Assembly (NCBI RefSeq): GCF_029854155.1
Contig: NZ_CP122958.1
Location: 720,001-784,000 of the forward strand
Direction of reading: 5' to 3'
DNA: 64,000 nt
DNA from: Methanonatronarchaeum sp. AMET-Sl
Lineage (GTDB): Archaea; Halobacteriota; Methanonatronarchaeia; Methanonatronarchaeales; Methanonatronarchaeaceae
Shown here: piece after piece, positions 7,919 through 18,621 of the stretch
How the letters are laid out: the number at the start of each line of letters is the position of its first letter
How positions within the stretch are numbered: position 1 is the first letter of the stretch
Translations under genes and position numbers: made by a program
The notes under the pieces: generated by a model
The model's database searches: none
What the model was told of the DNA's origin: nothing
What the model saw: the letters and a program-made list of their open reading frames with translations, nothing else

Positions 7919-10807
7919 TTATTTTTTTGATAGGGTTTTTTGGGTTTTTGGTTTTTGTAGGGTTATGTCGAATCTGGTTCCTCCCATTTTGGAGTTTTTG
8001 GTTGTTATTTTTCCGTTGTAGTGTTTTATTATTTGTTTTACTAGGTATAGTCCGAGTCCGGTGCCTTTGTTTTTTCCTTTTGAGTAGCCTTTGTTGAAGA
8101 TTTTTTGTTTTTCTTGGTCTGGGATGCCTTTTCCGTTGTCTTCTATGGTTATGGTTATTTTTGTTTTTTGGTTTTTTGTTTTTATTTTGATTTTGTTGGC
8201 GTTGGAGTGTTTTATTGAGTTTTCTATTATGTTGGTGAATACTTGGTTTAGTAGTGGGCCGGCGTTTATTGTTGTTTGGTTGGGTAGGTTGTTGTGTATT
8301 GTTGTTTGTATTTCTGGGTTTTGTTGTTGGATTTTTTTGAGTGTTTTGTTTAGGTTTATTGGTTTTGGTTTTTCTTGTCTGGCTTTTTGTAGTGATTTTA
8401 TTTTTTCTGTTATTTTGTTGCTTTCTTTTAGGTTGTTTTGGGCTTTTTTGAGGTGTTCTTTGGTTTTTGGTGGTATTTCTTGTTCTTGTATTAGGTTTAG
8501 GTATCCTTGGGCGATTTGGTTTTTGTTTTTTACGTCGTGTCTTAGTAGGTTGTGTAGGAATTTTTCCCAGTCTTTTCTTTTCTTTTGTTCTGTTATGTCT
8601 TCGGCGGAGCATATTACGTATTTGACTTCGTTGTCTTCGATTTTTGGTGATTTGGTTATTGATAGTAGTTTTTTTCTCTTGTTTTTGGTTTTTATCCATT
8701 CTTTTGTTTGGATTGTTTTCTTTTGGTTGAATACTTTTTTATTGCTTTCTATGCAGGTTTTTATTTCTTGTTTTGTTAGGGGTAGTTGGTGGATTGGTTT
8801 GTGTTCTATCTCTTTTTTTCCTTTGTTTAGGAATTTTGCGTGGGCTTTGTTTACTTTTCCGTATGTTTCTGGGTCTTTTAGGTACCAGATTTGGTGGTCG
8901 ATGTTTTCGAGTAATAGGTTTTTTTCTTCTTCAATTTGTTTGCGTTCTGTGATGTCCCACCAAGCTCCAACAACCTTTATCACGTTGTTTTTTCTTGAAA
9001 TAACGGTTTGGTGGTTGTTTATCCAGTGATAATCACCATTTTTATCTCTGAATCTATATTCATCGATCGAGCTGTCTTTTTCTTTTATTTTTTGTATTTT
9101 TGAGTTGAATATCTCTTTGTCTTCGGGGTGGATGCATTCTTGGTTTAGTTTTCTATTTTCTATGAACTCTTTTGGTTTGTAGCCTAAGACTTCCTGTACT
9201 TTTTCGTTTACATATGTGATTTTTTGTTCACCGTCTTTTATTATGTAGGAGTATATAACGGCTGGTGTATTTGATATAAGGGTATCTAAACGTTTTTTAT
9301 TTTCCTTTATTTCTTTTTCTTGTTTTTTACGGTCTGTTATATCTATTAATTGCTCCACGACATGTTCAATCTCTCCATCGTCGTTGAGTATTGGGTTGCT
9401 ACGGCAATATAGATATAAATCAAGTTCAGGTACATATTTCTCTATCTGCTCTAACTCCCCGGTATTAACGGCTTTTTTCGTTGCACATTCTTTACATTCT
9501 TGTTCCCGACCTAACAACTCATAACATTTCTTTCCTTTAGCCTCACCAGCCTCGATATCTAGTTTTTCGTATCCTGCTTTGTTGTATCGATTGATTGTGT
9601 GGTCGGGGTCTTGTATCGCTAATATGTCTGGGATTCCATCTATTATTCCTTTAAGAAGGTTTTTTTGGTTTTTTAATTCTTTCTCTGTTTCTTTTAATTC
9701 AGTTATGTCATCTACAATGATTTGAGCACCGGTTATATCTCCATCATCCTTAAATGGAGCGATATATATCTTGCTCCAAAACTTCTCACCCCATTTAGAG
9801 GTATACTCCATCTCGAAGTCAACAGTCTCTCCACTATCTAAACAATTCTCTAAAACCTCTGAAAAACCATGTTTTTTCAATAAACTGAAGTCAAGTAGGT
9901 TTATCTCCTTGGTTTTATCTATATCTGGAGAGTTTAATTGCTCTAACAACCGATCATTGATATACTCGATCTCCCCCTCCTTGTCACAGGTAAGTATTCC
10001 AACAGGGGCTTTTTCAGCAAGCCTTTGATACCTATCCCTACTCTCACGCAACTCTATTTCCGTTTCCTTGATATCTGTAATATCTCTAACCCATTCAACA
10101 AAAAACTCAACCTCACCCATTTCATCCAGAACTGGGATAACACGTAGATCGATAATCTCATTATCTGAGAGCCTAACTTGTTTCTTGATCGGTTCTTTAG
10201 TTTCAAACACCTCTATAGCCCTACAATCCGGACATACATCATCGAACCCTCGATAGGTCTTATAACACTTTGAACCCAAAACCTGTTTTTCTTCGGAGAC
10301 AGCACCCCAACCATTCCAATTACTATAAACAATATTCATGTCAGGGTCATGGATTGAGATAAAATCAGGGACCAGACCCAACATTTTCTGGAAACGCTGC
10401 TCCCTCTTCTCAAGGGCCCTATCCGTCTCCAAATAATCAACTTCCTGCTCAATAGCCTTAGCAACCAAACTAAACAACGCATTAGGATCACCACCCTTCT
10501 GGAAATATCGGTCGGCACCTAAATTCAATGCATCAATAGCAACCTCCTCACGACCCTGACCGGTAACCATGATAAACGGTAAATCCAAACCCCGTTCTTC
10601 ACGAAGAACCTTTAAAAAATCTAGGCCATCCATCTCAGGCATCTGATAATCACTAACAACAACATCAATAGACCCATCAACCAAATCTAAAGCATCATCA
10701 ACACAACAAACAGTAGTAACATCAACACAACCCTTCTTCTCCAAGAAAATACTACCTAAATCCAAAAAACCAGGGTCATCATCAACAAACAAAACACTAA
10801 CACTCAT
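7919..10807 (-). CDS. Receiver-PAS-histidine kinase hybrid sensor (962 aa)
   Basis: This is a cytoplasmic signalling protein with no transmembrane segment. Residues 1-120 form a response-regulator receiver (phospho-acceptor Asp53 in VVVSDYQMPEMDG, Thr82, Lys104). About five PAS domains follow between ~130 and 740, each ending in a DIT-type motif. The kinase core has the phospho-His in LLRHDVKNK and an ATP-binding domain (NIIENSIKHSN, DNGKGIPDQ, GTGLGLYLVKQ). Two PAS modules carry a CY...CxxC pattern (CYKTYRGFDDVCPDC; CYELLGREQECKEC). The gene shifts from a G/T-rich 5' half to an A/C-rich 3' half. Confidence 0.92.
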   Translation of the reverse strand: MSVSVLFVDDDPGFLDLGSIFLEKKGCVDVTTVCCVDDALDLVDGSIDVVVSDYQMPEMDGLDFLKVLREERGLDLPFIMVTGQGREEVAIDALNLGADRYFQKGGDPNALFSLVAKAIEQEVDYLETDRALEKREQRFQKMLGLVPDFISIHDPDMNIVYSNWNGWGAVSEEKQVLGSKCYKTYRGFDDVCPDCRAIEVFETKEPIKKQVRLSDNEIIDLRVIPVLDEMGEVEFFVEWVRDITDIKETEIELRESRDRYQRLAEKAPVGILTCDKEGEIEYINDRLLEQLNSPDIDKTKEINLLDFSLLKKHGFSEVLENCLDSGETVDFEMEYTSKWGEKFWSKIYIAPFKDDGDITGAQIIVDDITELKETEKELKNQKNLLKGIIDGIPDILAIQDPDHTINRYNKAGYEKLDIEAGEAKGKKCYELLGREQECKECATKKAVNTGELEQIEKYVPELDLYLYCRSNPILNDDGEIEHVVEQLIDITDRKKQEKEIKENKKRLDTLISNTPAVIYSYIIKDGEQKITYVNEKVQEVLGYKPKEFIENRKLNQECIHPEDKEIFNSKIQKIKEKDSSIDEYRFRDKNGDYHWINNHQTVISRKNNVIKVVGAWWDITERKQIEEEKNLLLENIDHQIWYLKDPETYGKVNKAHAKFLNKGKKEIEHKPIHQLPLTKQEIKTCIESNKKVFNQKKTIQTKEWIKTKNKRKKLLSITKSPKIEDNEVKYVICSAEDITEQKKRKDWEKFLHNLLRHDVKNKNQIAQGYLNLIQEQEIPPKTKEHLKKAQNNLKESNKITEKIKSLQKARQEKPKPINLNKTLKKIQQQNPEIQTTIHNNLPNQTTINAGPLLNQVFTNIIENSIKHSNANKIKIKTKNQKTKITITIEDNGKGIPDQEKQKIFNKGYSKGKNKGTGLGLYLVKQIIKHYNGKITTKNSKMGGTRFDITLQKPKTQKTLSKK

Positions 10808-10933
10808 ACCAAAACACCAAAAAACAACAGACTACGATACAAACCAAAAACCCCATTACCACCTAACATAAAACATAACAAATATAAAAAACTATCTAAA
10901 AACACCACCAAAACAAAATCACAACAAAATGGT

Positions 10934-12343
<1,410 letters not shown>

Positions 12344-12418
12344 TACAGAAATAAAAACCCAAAAAACATAAAACTAACCACCCAAAAACCCAAAACAAAT
12401 AGAACCAAACAAAATAAA

Positions 12419-12823
12419 ATGACCTACAACCTATTCGTATACGGAACACTCATGACCCAATACCTAGACCCAACCACCAACCAAATAAAAACCCATCCAA
12501 GACACCAAATACTCAACAAACACCAAAAAGAGATAGTAGAACTCAAAGAACACTCATTATACTGGCATCCAAACCAAACATACCCATTCATCATAAAAGA
12601 ACCCAATGGAACTGTGATAGGTGAATTATACTACAATATAAATAAAGAAACCATCAAAAAAACCGACAAAATCGAAAATACAGACACCAAACTATTCCAA
12701 AGAAAAACAATAAAACTAAAAACAAAATCAAACCAAAACCAAGAAATACAGGCCCAAACCTACATCGCAGGCCCCAAACAAGCCATAAAACTAAAAACAA
12801 TAATCCCACAAAAAAACAGATAA
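12419..12823 (+). CDS. Gamma-glutamylcyclotransferase-like (GGCT/AIG2) family protein
   Basis: This 134-residue protein starts with the family's YNLFVYGTLM substrate-loop motif, followed by a beta-barrel pattern (IVELKEHSLYWHP, PFIIKEPNGTVIGELYY) and a C-terminal strand. In this fold the YGTL loop binds a gamma-glutamyl or similar amine product. The exact substrate in archaea is not known. The gene is divergent from the membrane kinase and convergent with the nitrilase-like gene. Coding is entirely A/C-rich. Confidence 0.8.
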   Translation: MTYNLFVYGTLMTQYLDPTTNQIKTHPRHQILNKHQKEIVELKEHSLYWHPNQTYPFIIKEPNGTVIGELYYNINKETIKKTDKIENTDTKLFQRKTIKLKTKSNQNQEIQAQTYIAGPKQAIKLKTIIPQKNR

Positions 12824-12873
12824 AACCCCATACAAACAAAATACAACAAGTTTATTTTGGGTTTTTTGTTGTT

Positions 12874-13635
12874 TTAGATGTTTAAGTCTTTTTTGAAATC
12901 TACTATTGCTTTGAATTCATCTTTTTTTATATAATCAATTTTAATTATCTCTATCTCTCTTGAACTATTTAACTCGGTTATTGTTTCTCCATATGGGTTT
13001 GTAACCCTGGATTTACCGAAATATGAGAATTCACCAACACTACCAACCCGATTAACTCCAACAGTCCAGAACTGGTTGTCAAGGGCTCGAGCACTTGTAG
13101 CCACCCTCCAAGCCTCAATGAATGGAGCCGGCCAATTCGATGGAATAAAAACAAGATCCGCCTCCTCTTCCCCCAGAAACCTAGATAGTTCGGGAAAAAT
13201 AGCATCATAACAAACCATTAACCCAATCCGCCCAAACTCAGTCTCAACAACAGGCGGCTTATCAACACCAGGAGTTACGACATCCCTTTCATCAACAAAT
13301 AAATGAACCTTCCGATACTTACTCAACAACCCATCAGGCCCAACAACCACCCCAGTATTATAGAGCTCCCCACCATCACTCTCAACCAGAGAACCAATTA
13401 AATAAACATCATCTCTAACCGCAATCTCAATCAACCTATCAACTGTAGGTCCAGGAACCGATTCACCAAGCTCATTAAACCGATCAGGAACACTACCAGT
13501 TGAAAAATACTCAGGCAAACAAACAAAATCACACTCACCAGAAATATCACCAACCACCCTATCCACATAACTCAAATTAACCTCTTTATCCCCCGCCTCA
13601 ATATCCATCTGAACCAAACCAACACTAACAACCAT
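12874..13635 (-). CDS. Carbon-nitrogen hydrolase (nitrilase/omega-amidase superfamily)
   Basis: I place the start at the ATG at 13635 ([11 protein letters not shown]), which removes an implausible hydrophobic extension and gives 253 residues, normal for the family. The Glu-Lys-Cys triad is visible: Glu42 in CLPEYFSTG, Lys109 in KYRKVHLF and Cys142 in [11 protein letters not shown]. The enzyme hydrolyses an amide or nitrile; omega-amidase or a related carbamoylase is likely but the substrate cannot be read from sequence. It is a single gene convergent with the GGCT-like gene. Confidence 0.9.
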   Translation of the reverse strand: MVVSVGLVQMDIEAGDKEVNLSYVDRVVGDISGECDFVCLPEYFSTGSVPDRFNELGESVPGPTVDRLIEIAVRDDVYLIGSLVESDGGELYNTGVVVGPDGLLSKYRKVHLFVDERDVVTPGVDKPPVVETEFGRIGLMVCYDAIFPELSRFLGEEEADLVFIPSNWPAPFIEAWRVATSARALDNQFWTVGVNRVGSVGEFSYFGKSRVTNPYGETITELNSSREIEIIKIDYIKKDEFKAIVDFKKDLNI

Positions 13636-13802
13636 AAAAAACCACCAAACCAACTTTAAATAAACAAATATAAATACATACCTCAAAACCAACCAAAAAA
13701 CCCACTAAACCAAAAAAATAAAGAACCAGTCCTCAAACAAACCCCTAAATACCTAAAACCCCCACAAAAACATCAAAACAAGTATATCAGAAATATAACT
13801 CT

Positions 13803-13928
13803 TTAATCCTTTTTTGTCTCTTTCTGTTCATTATGATGTATTTCTTTATGCAATCTATACTCTTCATCTGTTTCAAAGTAGTTTCCACACTCCCTACAAA
13901 TAATCCCATCAATAGACCTATGAGGCAT
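13803..13928 (-). CDS. C2H2 zinc-finger microprotein (41 aa)
   Basis: The ATG at 13928 is preceded by GTGGGAG at a suitable distance and gives MPHRSIDGIICRECGNYF and so on. It carries one classical finger, C-x2-C-x12-H-x3-H (CREC ... HKEIH), and a charged tail; longer upstream starts are possible but less likely. Such small single-finger proteins occur in archaea and probably bind nucleic acid or protein; the target is unknown. A near-copy of the first eight codons, without the finger, is at 22382-22438. Confidence 0.65.
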   Translation of the reverse strand: MPHRSIDGIICRECGNYFETDEEYRLHKEIHHNEQKETKKD

Positions 13929-14114
13929 ATTTCTCCCACACCAACAATATACAACAAAGAACCTATTAAATCTCCCACCAAAAACCCCTCTCTTTAACCC
14001 CCCCCTATACAAAAAATAACATCATACACCAAAAACATCTCTAAAAACCTAAACCAATAAGCCAGAACAAAAATAGAGAAAACAATATAAGAAAAAAGGC
14101 GAAGAAATGGATTT

Positions 14115-14163
14115 AGAGAGACCTTATCTGACGGAAAGGGAGTCTTAGCCCTGAGTAGATAAA
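14115..14163 (-). repeat. Possible IS605-like right-end relic
   Basis: Read on the minus strand it contains TTTATCTACTCAGGGCTAAG then ACTCCC, close to the 52141 copy (TTTTATCTTGATTCAGGGCTAAG). The hairpin and TCAC end are degenerate. The gap 13929-14232 holds nothing else recognisable. Confidence 0.3.
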
Positions 14164-14232
14164 TAGAAAGTGAAATAAAGTTTTTAAAATAAGTAAAAAT
14201 ATCCCTAAAAAGAGGTTTTACTAAGCATTTTT

Positions 14233-14394
14233 TTAGTTTTGGTTTTCTATGGTTTTTAGTAGTTTTTTAACAGCTGTTTCTATGACTTCATCTTTACTTG
14301 AGTATTCGGTTGTTTCGATTAATTCCTCTATTCTCTCTAAAACTTTTTCATTAAACTCAATATCAATTTCTACGTATTCAATAGATCTATTCAT
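14233..14394 (-). CDS. Small ribbon-helix-helix/antitoxin-like protein (53 aa)
   Basis: On the minus strand, ATG 14394 opens a 53-codon frame ending TAA at 14233. The product starts MNRSIEYVEIDIEFNEKVLE and continues with RIEELIETTEYSSKDEVIE and AVKKLLKTIENQN. A strand followed by two helices, with the second in the pattern S-S-K-D-E-V-I-x-x-A-V, resembles ribbon-helix-helix DNA-binding proteins such as CopG-like regulators. No toxin gene is adjacent. A plus-strand frame over the same bases is a shadow. Confidence 0.55.
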   Translation of the reverse strand: MNRSIEYVEIDIEFNEKVLERIEELIETTEYSSKDEVIETAVKKLLKTIENQN

Positions 14395-14536
14395 AATAAA
14401 GTTTTATTGTATAGATGTTATAGATAAATCCATCGATTAGAGAGACCTAAATAATTAAAGAGACATAGAAATTTTGGTTTTTTATTTGGTTAGCTTTATC
14501 TTTTTGGAGCATTTATTTTGGTTTAGGTGTGGTTTA

Positions 14537-14992
14537 ATGCGGAAGACTTGGGTTGTTTTATTGGTTTTGTTGTTGGTGGGGGCGGGTGTTTTTGTAGCCG
14601 GCTGTATAACTGATAGGCCTGAAGATACTGTCGAAAGTTTTTATTTAGCAATTGAAGAAGAAGATAGTGAAAGGTTTGAAGAATTGCTACATGAAGCCAG
14701 TCCATTGCAACCTGAATTCATTGAAGTATTAGGGTTTTTGAACGTAACAGTCGATGAGATTGAAGAAATTACGTTGGAAGAAGTTAAACAAGATACACCA
14801 CTCTTAGATTATTTTTTCGATGACCCTGAAGAGTTCGAACAATACATCGATATGGCATTAAACGAAACCGGATTAACCGAAGAAGATGAAGAATACGCAA
14901 TTGTAACAGCAACAATAACAATAGGTAACGAAGAAATAACAGTTCAACACATACTCATAGAACAAAACGATGAATGGAAAATCTATATCTAA
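14537..14992 (+). CDS. Acidic lipoprotein, paralogue of the 6327-6809 product
   Basis: The start is the ATG at 14537 (MRKTWVVLL), preceded by AGGTGTGG; upstream in-frame codons would only add a hydrophobic stretch. A signal peptide ends in the lipobox VAGC. The mature part, TVESFYLAIEEEDSERFEELL followed by an acidic region and the closing strand DEWKIYI, parallels the lipoprotein at 6327-6809. This is again a DUF4878/NTF2-like pattern. It is strongly acidic and anchored outside the membrane. Function unknown. Confidence 0.78.
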   Translation: MRKTWVVLLVLLLVGAGVFVAGCITDRPEDTVESFYLAIEEEDSERFEELLHEASPLQPEFIEVLGFLNVTVDEIEEITLEEVKQDTPLLDYFFDDPEEFEQYIDMALNETGLTEEDEEYAIVTATITIGNEEITVQHILIEQNDEWKIYI

Positions 14993-15101
14993 AAACCTAA
15001 CTAGGTTGATAGACTTAACTAAATAAAAAAAGAGTATTTTTTTTAGTTATTTTTTTATTTTTTTTTGTGGTTTGAGTTGTTTTATTTGTTTGTTTTTTTA
15101 T

Positions 15102-15890
15102 TTAGTGGTTTTTTTGTAGGTAGGTTTTTATTGCTTGGTTTGTTTTTTCTGGGTTATCTTGGTTTGTTAGGTGGCCTGCATTGGGTATATTTTTGTTTTC
15201 TCCGTTTGGGAGTGTTTTTAGCCATTTATCTGTTTTTTTAGTTAATGTTTTGCTTTCGTTTTGTCCTGTTATTATTAGTTGTGGTTTGTTGTTTTTTGTC
15301 GGTTTGGTTTGTTTTATTGCTTGTATTAGTCCTTTTTCTTGGTTGATTATTGTTTTTTTACCGTTTTCTAAGGCTTTTTGTTTTGAGTATTGTTTTGTTT
15401 TTGGTTTGTTAGAGGTGAAGTTGCTGAATATTGATGAAAATAACCTATGGGGGGTTATTTTGAGTAGGTAGGGATGTAGTTTTATGAGGTTTGTTTCTAT
15501 TTTATTAAATCCATGTATGGGTGCTCCACCGATATGTATTAACCCACTAACTCTATCTGGATATTTTTTAGTGGTGTGTTGGCTTATCATGCTTCCTAAG
15601 GACTGGCCTACTAAAACTGCTTCACTTACCTCGATTTCGTCAAGTAGGCCTATAATGATCTTGCTTGCTTCTTCGAAAGATAGAGTTCTGTCTAGTTTGC
15701 AGGATTTTCCACATCCAGGTAGGTCCCAAACTACGACAACGTTTTTTTTAGAAAACTCTTTGACTTGTTCTCTAAATGTTTGGTGGTCTAAACCTAAACC
15801 ATGAGTGAAGACTAAGGTCCTTTTGTTTTTTGAACCGTAAACCCTGTAATATATCTCTCCAAAACTACTTTCATAAAACAAATAAAACAA
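15102..15890 (-). CDS. Alpha/beta-fold hydrolase
   Basis: This 262-residue hydrolase has an oxyanion loop in VFTHGLGLDHQTF and the nucleophile elbow GQSLGS (Ser). The late part reads LIITGQNESKT and then NAGHLTNQDNPE, supplying the catalytic His; the expected acid in the GQNE segment is not a clear Asp. It resembles small esterases and haloperoxidase-like hydrolases; the substrate is unknown. A TTG at 15890 is the apparent start. The 3' third of the mRNA is A/C-rich and encodes a Lys/Thr/Asn-rich C-terminal part. Confidence 0.85.
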   Translation of the reverse strand: MFYLFYESSFGEIYYRVYGSKNKRTLVFTHGLGLDHQTFREQVKEFSKKNVVVVWDLPGCGKSCKLDRTLSFEEASKIIIGLLDEIEVSEAVLVGQSLGSMISQHTTKKYPDRVSGLIHIGGAPIHGFNKIETNLIKLHPYLLKITPHRLFSSIFSNFTSNKPKTKQYSKQKALENGKKTIINQEKGLIQAIKQTKPTKNNKPQLIITGQNESKTLTKKTDKWLKTLPNGENKNIPNAGHLTNQDNPEKTNQAIKTYLQKNH

Positions 15891-16032
15891 CTCTCTTGCA
15901 ACTCTATTAGGTGGATATGGTTTTCTAACTACTTAACTACATATAGACCTTAATGAGGTTTATTTAGGTTTGTTGTTGGATTAAAGTAGGTAGTTATTTT
16001 TGTGGAAATTAGGTATTTTTTGGTTTTTTTGG

Positions 16033-17034
16033 TTATTGTGTTTGTTTTGTTGTTTTTGTCATGGTTTGTAGGTTTTTTAGTTTGGCTGTGGATACTACTC
16101 CGTCGTATGGCTCTATGAAGTCGATTCCTCGTTGTATGGCTTTTTTAACTTCTTGTTCAACTTTTTTTGGGGTTGCGTTTGCTTGGCTGTCTGGTGAGAT
16201 GTCTCCGAGTATTTTTAGGTTGTTTTTGGTTTGTTTTTTGGTTTTTATTGGGTTTATTCCTGAGTGTATTGTTATTGCGTTGTATCCTGCTCCCGCGATC
16301 TCTGGTATTATTTCATCTATTTGGCCGCATATGTGGAGTATTGTTGGTGTGTCTGTTTTTTCTGCTATTTCTTTATGGATTGGGTGGGCGATGTCTTTGT
16401 AGGTGTTTGGTGGGATCATGTCGTTTGAGCAGGATGGCTCTATAACCTGTACTACGTCACTTCCTGCATCACTGTATAACGAGATTAGTTCCAAGGTAAC
16501 TGGTTTAACTCGCTCTACTAAATCTCTTATTAACTTGGGGTCTGTTAATGTTTTTCTTAATAGGTTTTCAGTACCGATCAACTCTCCAACCAAGGTTATT
16601 GGCCCCATAACGGTTGACCCGATAACTACATCACTCAGTTCTTTATCTAGCTGGCTTATGCATTCTATGATCACTGGAATACGTCCTAGAGTGGTTATGT
16701 CATCTGGGATTTCAAGCTCTAACGGGTTTTCTGTATATGGATATTTAGTTATATATGGATCGGTTTTTTCATCCCCCCACTTAACTTCGGCACCCAGGGC
16801 TTCAGGCTCAACACATGCATCAAAAGGTACTCGTACATTTTCAAAACCAGTTAACTCCATACTCTTCATAACTAAATCCGTCATCAAATCAGGATCTTGA
16901 TGGGCTTTTGGCCAAAAAACACCGGTTTTCTCTTGTATTTCAACCGGAGTCATGCCCTGACAACCGGAAAGAGAAACACAAACAGCCCGATCAGTCTCCC
17001 CACCCCTCAACATATCCATGATAACCCCCTTCAT
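16033..17034 (-). CDS. MtaA/CmuA-type methyltransferase (uroporphyrinogen decarboxylase family)
   Basis: I chose the ATG at 17034 (MKGVIMDMLRGG), giving 333 residues, the usual size of methylcobalamin:coenzyme M methyltransferases. The UroD-type barrel is evident (GPITLVGELIG, DVVQVIEPS, TPTILHICG). In MtaA/MtbA zinc is held by His-x-Cys plus a C-terminal Cys in a PGCG-like segment. Here His234 and Cys236 are kept, but the last position reads EPYDG with Asp311. It may still bind zinc through Asp, or may have a changed substrate. A role in methylotrophic methanogenesis or in another corrinoid methyl transfer is inferred from family only; no corrinoid protein gene is adjacent. Confidence 0.85.
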   Translation of the reverse strand: MKGVIMDMLRGGETDRAVCVSLSGCQGMTPVEIQEKTGVFWPKAHQDPDLMTDLVMKSMELTGFENVRVPFDACVEPEALGAEVKWGDEKTDPYITKYPYTENPLELEIPDDITTLGRIPVIIECISQLDKELSDVVIGSTVMGPITLVGELIGTENLLRKTLTDPKLIRDLVERVKPVTLELISLYSDAGSDVVQVIEPSCSNDMIPPNTYKDIAHPIHKEIAEKTDTPTILHICGQIDEIIPEIAGAGYNAITIHSGINPIKTKKQTKNNLKILGDISPDSQANATPKKVEQEVKKAIQRGIDFIEPYDGVVSTAKLKNLQTMTKTTKQTQ

Positions 17035-17341
17035 AAACAACACCAAATAAAAAATACACACCAACAACCAATATAGATTTACCCCAACCCACAAAAAAGA
17101 GGTTTTTTGAGGTTTTTCCAAGTAGTTATTTGATTATGTTTTTTCTTAACATTTTAAAGATACTCACATGTTTAATATCATCACTACATACAGTAAAGTG
17201 TAGTAACTAAAGTTAGTGTCTATAATAGTTTTTTAGAGGTGGTATATATAATTAAATTGTGGAATGGTGTTTAGTATAGATTCGATGTTTGAGTTTGTGT
17301 TTGTTGTTGAATAGAAAGTGATTTAGTTTGTTTGAGTGAAA

Positions 17342-17590
17342 ATGAAGAAAAGAAGTGAATGGGATATATACCTGGATATACTTGAATCGTTAAGCCAAAA
17401 TGGATCAATGAAGAAGACAACTGTAATGCATGATGTCAACATGAGCTGGAAACCATTTAACAACCATTTCAGTTATTTAACAGAAAAAAAATTCACCATA
17501 GAAAACAATAACGGATACCAAATAACAGAAGAAGGTAAAAACCTCCTAAAAAACCTGAGACAGGTTAAAAAAACAGTCAAAAGCGCTTAA
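17342..17590 (+). CDS. Archaeal winged-helix DNA-binding protein
   Basis: This protein has about 82 residues from ATG 17342 (GTG 17336 is an alternative). It has the archaeal HTH_45-like pattern: a first helix in [20 protein letters not shown], a recognition region [18 protein letters not shown] and a wing with [15 protein letters not shown]. It probably acts as a small transcription regulator. It stands alone; the nearest downstream gene is over 1 kb away. Confidence 0.8.
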   Translation: MKKRSEWDIYLDILESLSQNGSMKKTTVMHDVNMSWKPFNNHFSYLTEKKFTIENNNGYQITEEGKNLLKNLRQVKKTVKSA

Positions 17591-18621
17591 CAGGTATAAA
17601 AAAGTTGTTATAATGGAGTTGATCACTATACTAAGAATGGGAATAAGTTTTGGAGGGGAAGTATAGTATTTTTTTTCAAATACTTACCGATAAATACAAA
17701 AAAAGTTTTCCAATTTGATTCACTTTTAAATCCTTTTTTAAGGGTTTTATTTGTTTATCTATATCTGATCTATCTATACTTATCTGTAAATTATATTTTT
17801 CAATCTATTTCTTTCGACACAGGTATCCATGGTTATACTTTTGCAGTCGATTTAGGTTATTGATATCGATGTAAATGTGTCTACCCTAATAATTGTATTG
17901 TTTTTTAAGTTAGAGCAGGTTTGTTTGATTTTCAGAGCCTTATAACACTAAAGAACTTGTTACTGTGGTTAAAACTAAACAGTGGTATAACGTCCTACCT
18001 TGACTTGGATAACGGGGTTTTATAGGTTTATTGGTTGAGATATCATTATTTTCTGTGATTTTGTCAAAACTAATTATATTTTCTTAATCCAAGTATCAAG
18101 AAATATGTTCTCCAATAAACTGAACACCTAGAATTACCAGTTCACCCAACCATATATTATAAATTCTATTTATCAACACTGAACCAAAAGGTAAAACCCC
18201 TAGCAAATAATTGATTTTTCAAGCGATTGTAATCGCTTTTAAAACCGATCTGACCTAAAAAAATAGAGAGTAGTCATATAAAAACAGCCCTAAAACACTC
18301 TAAAACAGAATAATTAACCGAACCTAAACTATTAAACAAATATCAGGGCCTCACTGAATGGAAACCATCAATTAAATATATTTAAAAAAGTGATTTAAGA
18401 AGAATATTATACTAAAAAAAATAACTCGATTGAAAAAATAGATCATATATCCTTTTTTTTAACGCTTTCATAGCTATAAATAGCCTTAAAAATCTAAAAA
18501 CCTGTATCTATTGGTTTTTTATTTTTTTATTATTATATTTGATAATTGTACTGAGTTTTTATATATCTATTATTTCTTTTTTCTATATGGGTTTGAGTAA
18601 ATCGGAATATGAGGGTTTTTT
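17591..18621. other. Gene-free stretch of about 1 kb
   Basis: No convincing coding frame is seen on either strand. A palindrome AAGCGATT-GT-AATCGCTT (18221-18238) followed by T and A residues is the clearest structure. Around 17935-18000 a short frame reads SEPYNTKELVTVVKTKQWYN before stops, possibly decayed coding sequence. The last ~80 bases probably contain the promoter of the following kinase gene. Confidence 0.4.

Noticed and set aside
7899..8699. 266-residue minus-strand frame overlapping the hybrid kinase
   Set aside because: Out-of-frame shadow of the A/C-rich kinase 3' end; the kinase frame carries the conserved ATPase motifs.
8091..9029. Plus-strand hydrophobic frame of 312 residues
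   Set aside because: Antisense shadow of the kinase in T/G-rich DNA; such DNA reads as Phe/Leu/Cys/Trp in many frames.
14249..14440. Plus-strand Ser/Leu/Ile-rich frame
   Set aside because: Antisense to the 53-aa ribbon-helix-helix-like gene, whose composition and pattern are far more protein-like.
17935..18000. Transposase-like fragment in the 1-kb gap
   Set aside because: About 25 protein-like codons only, with stops on both sides and no recognised motif.
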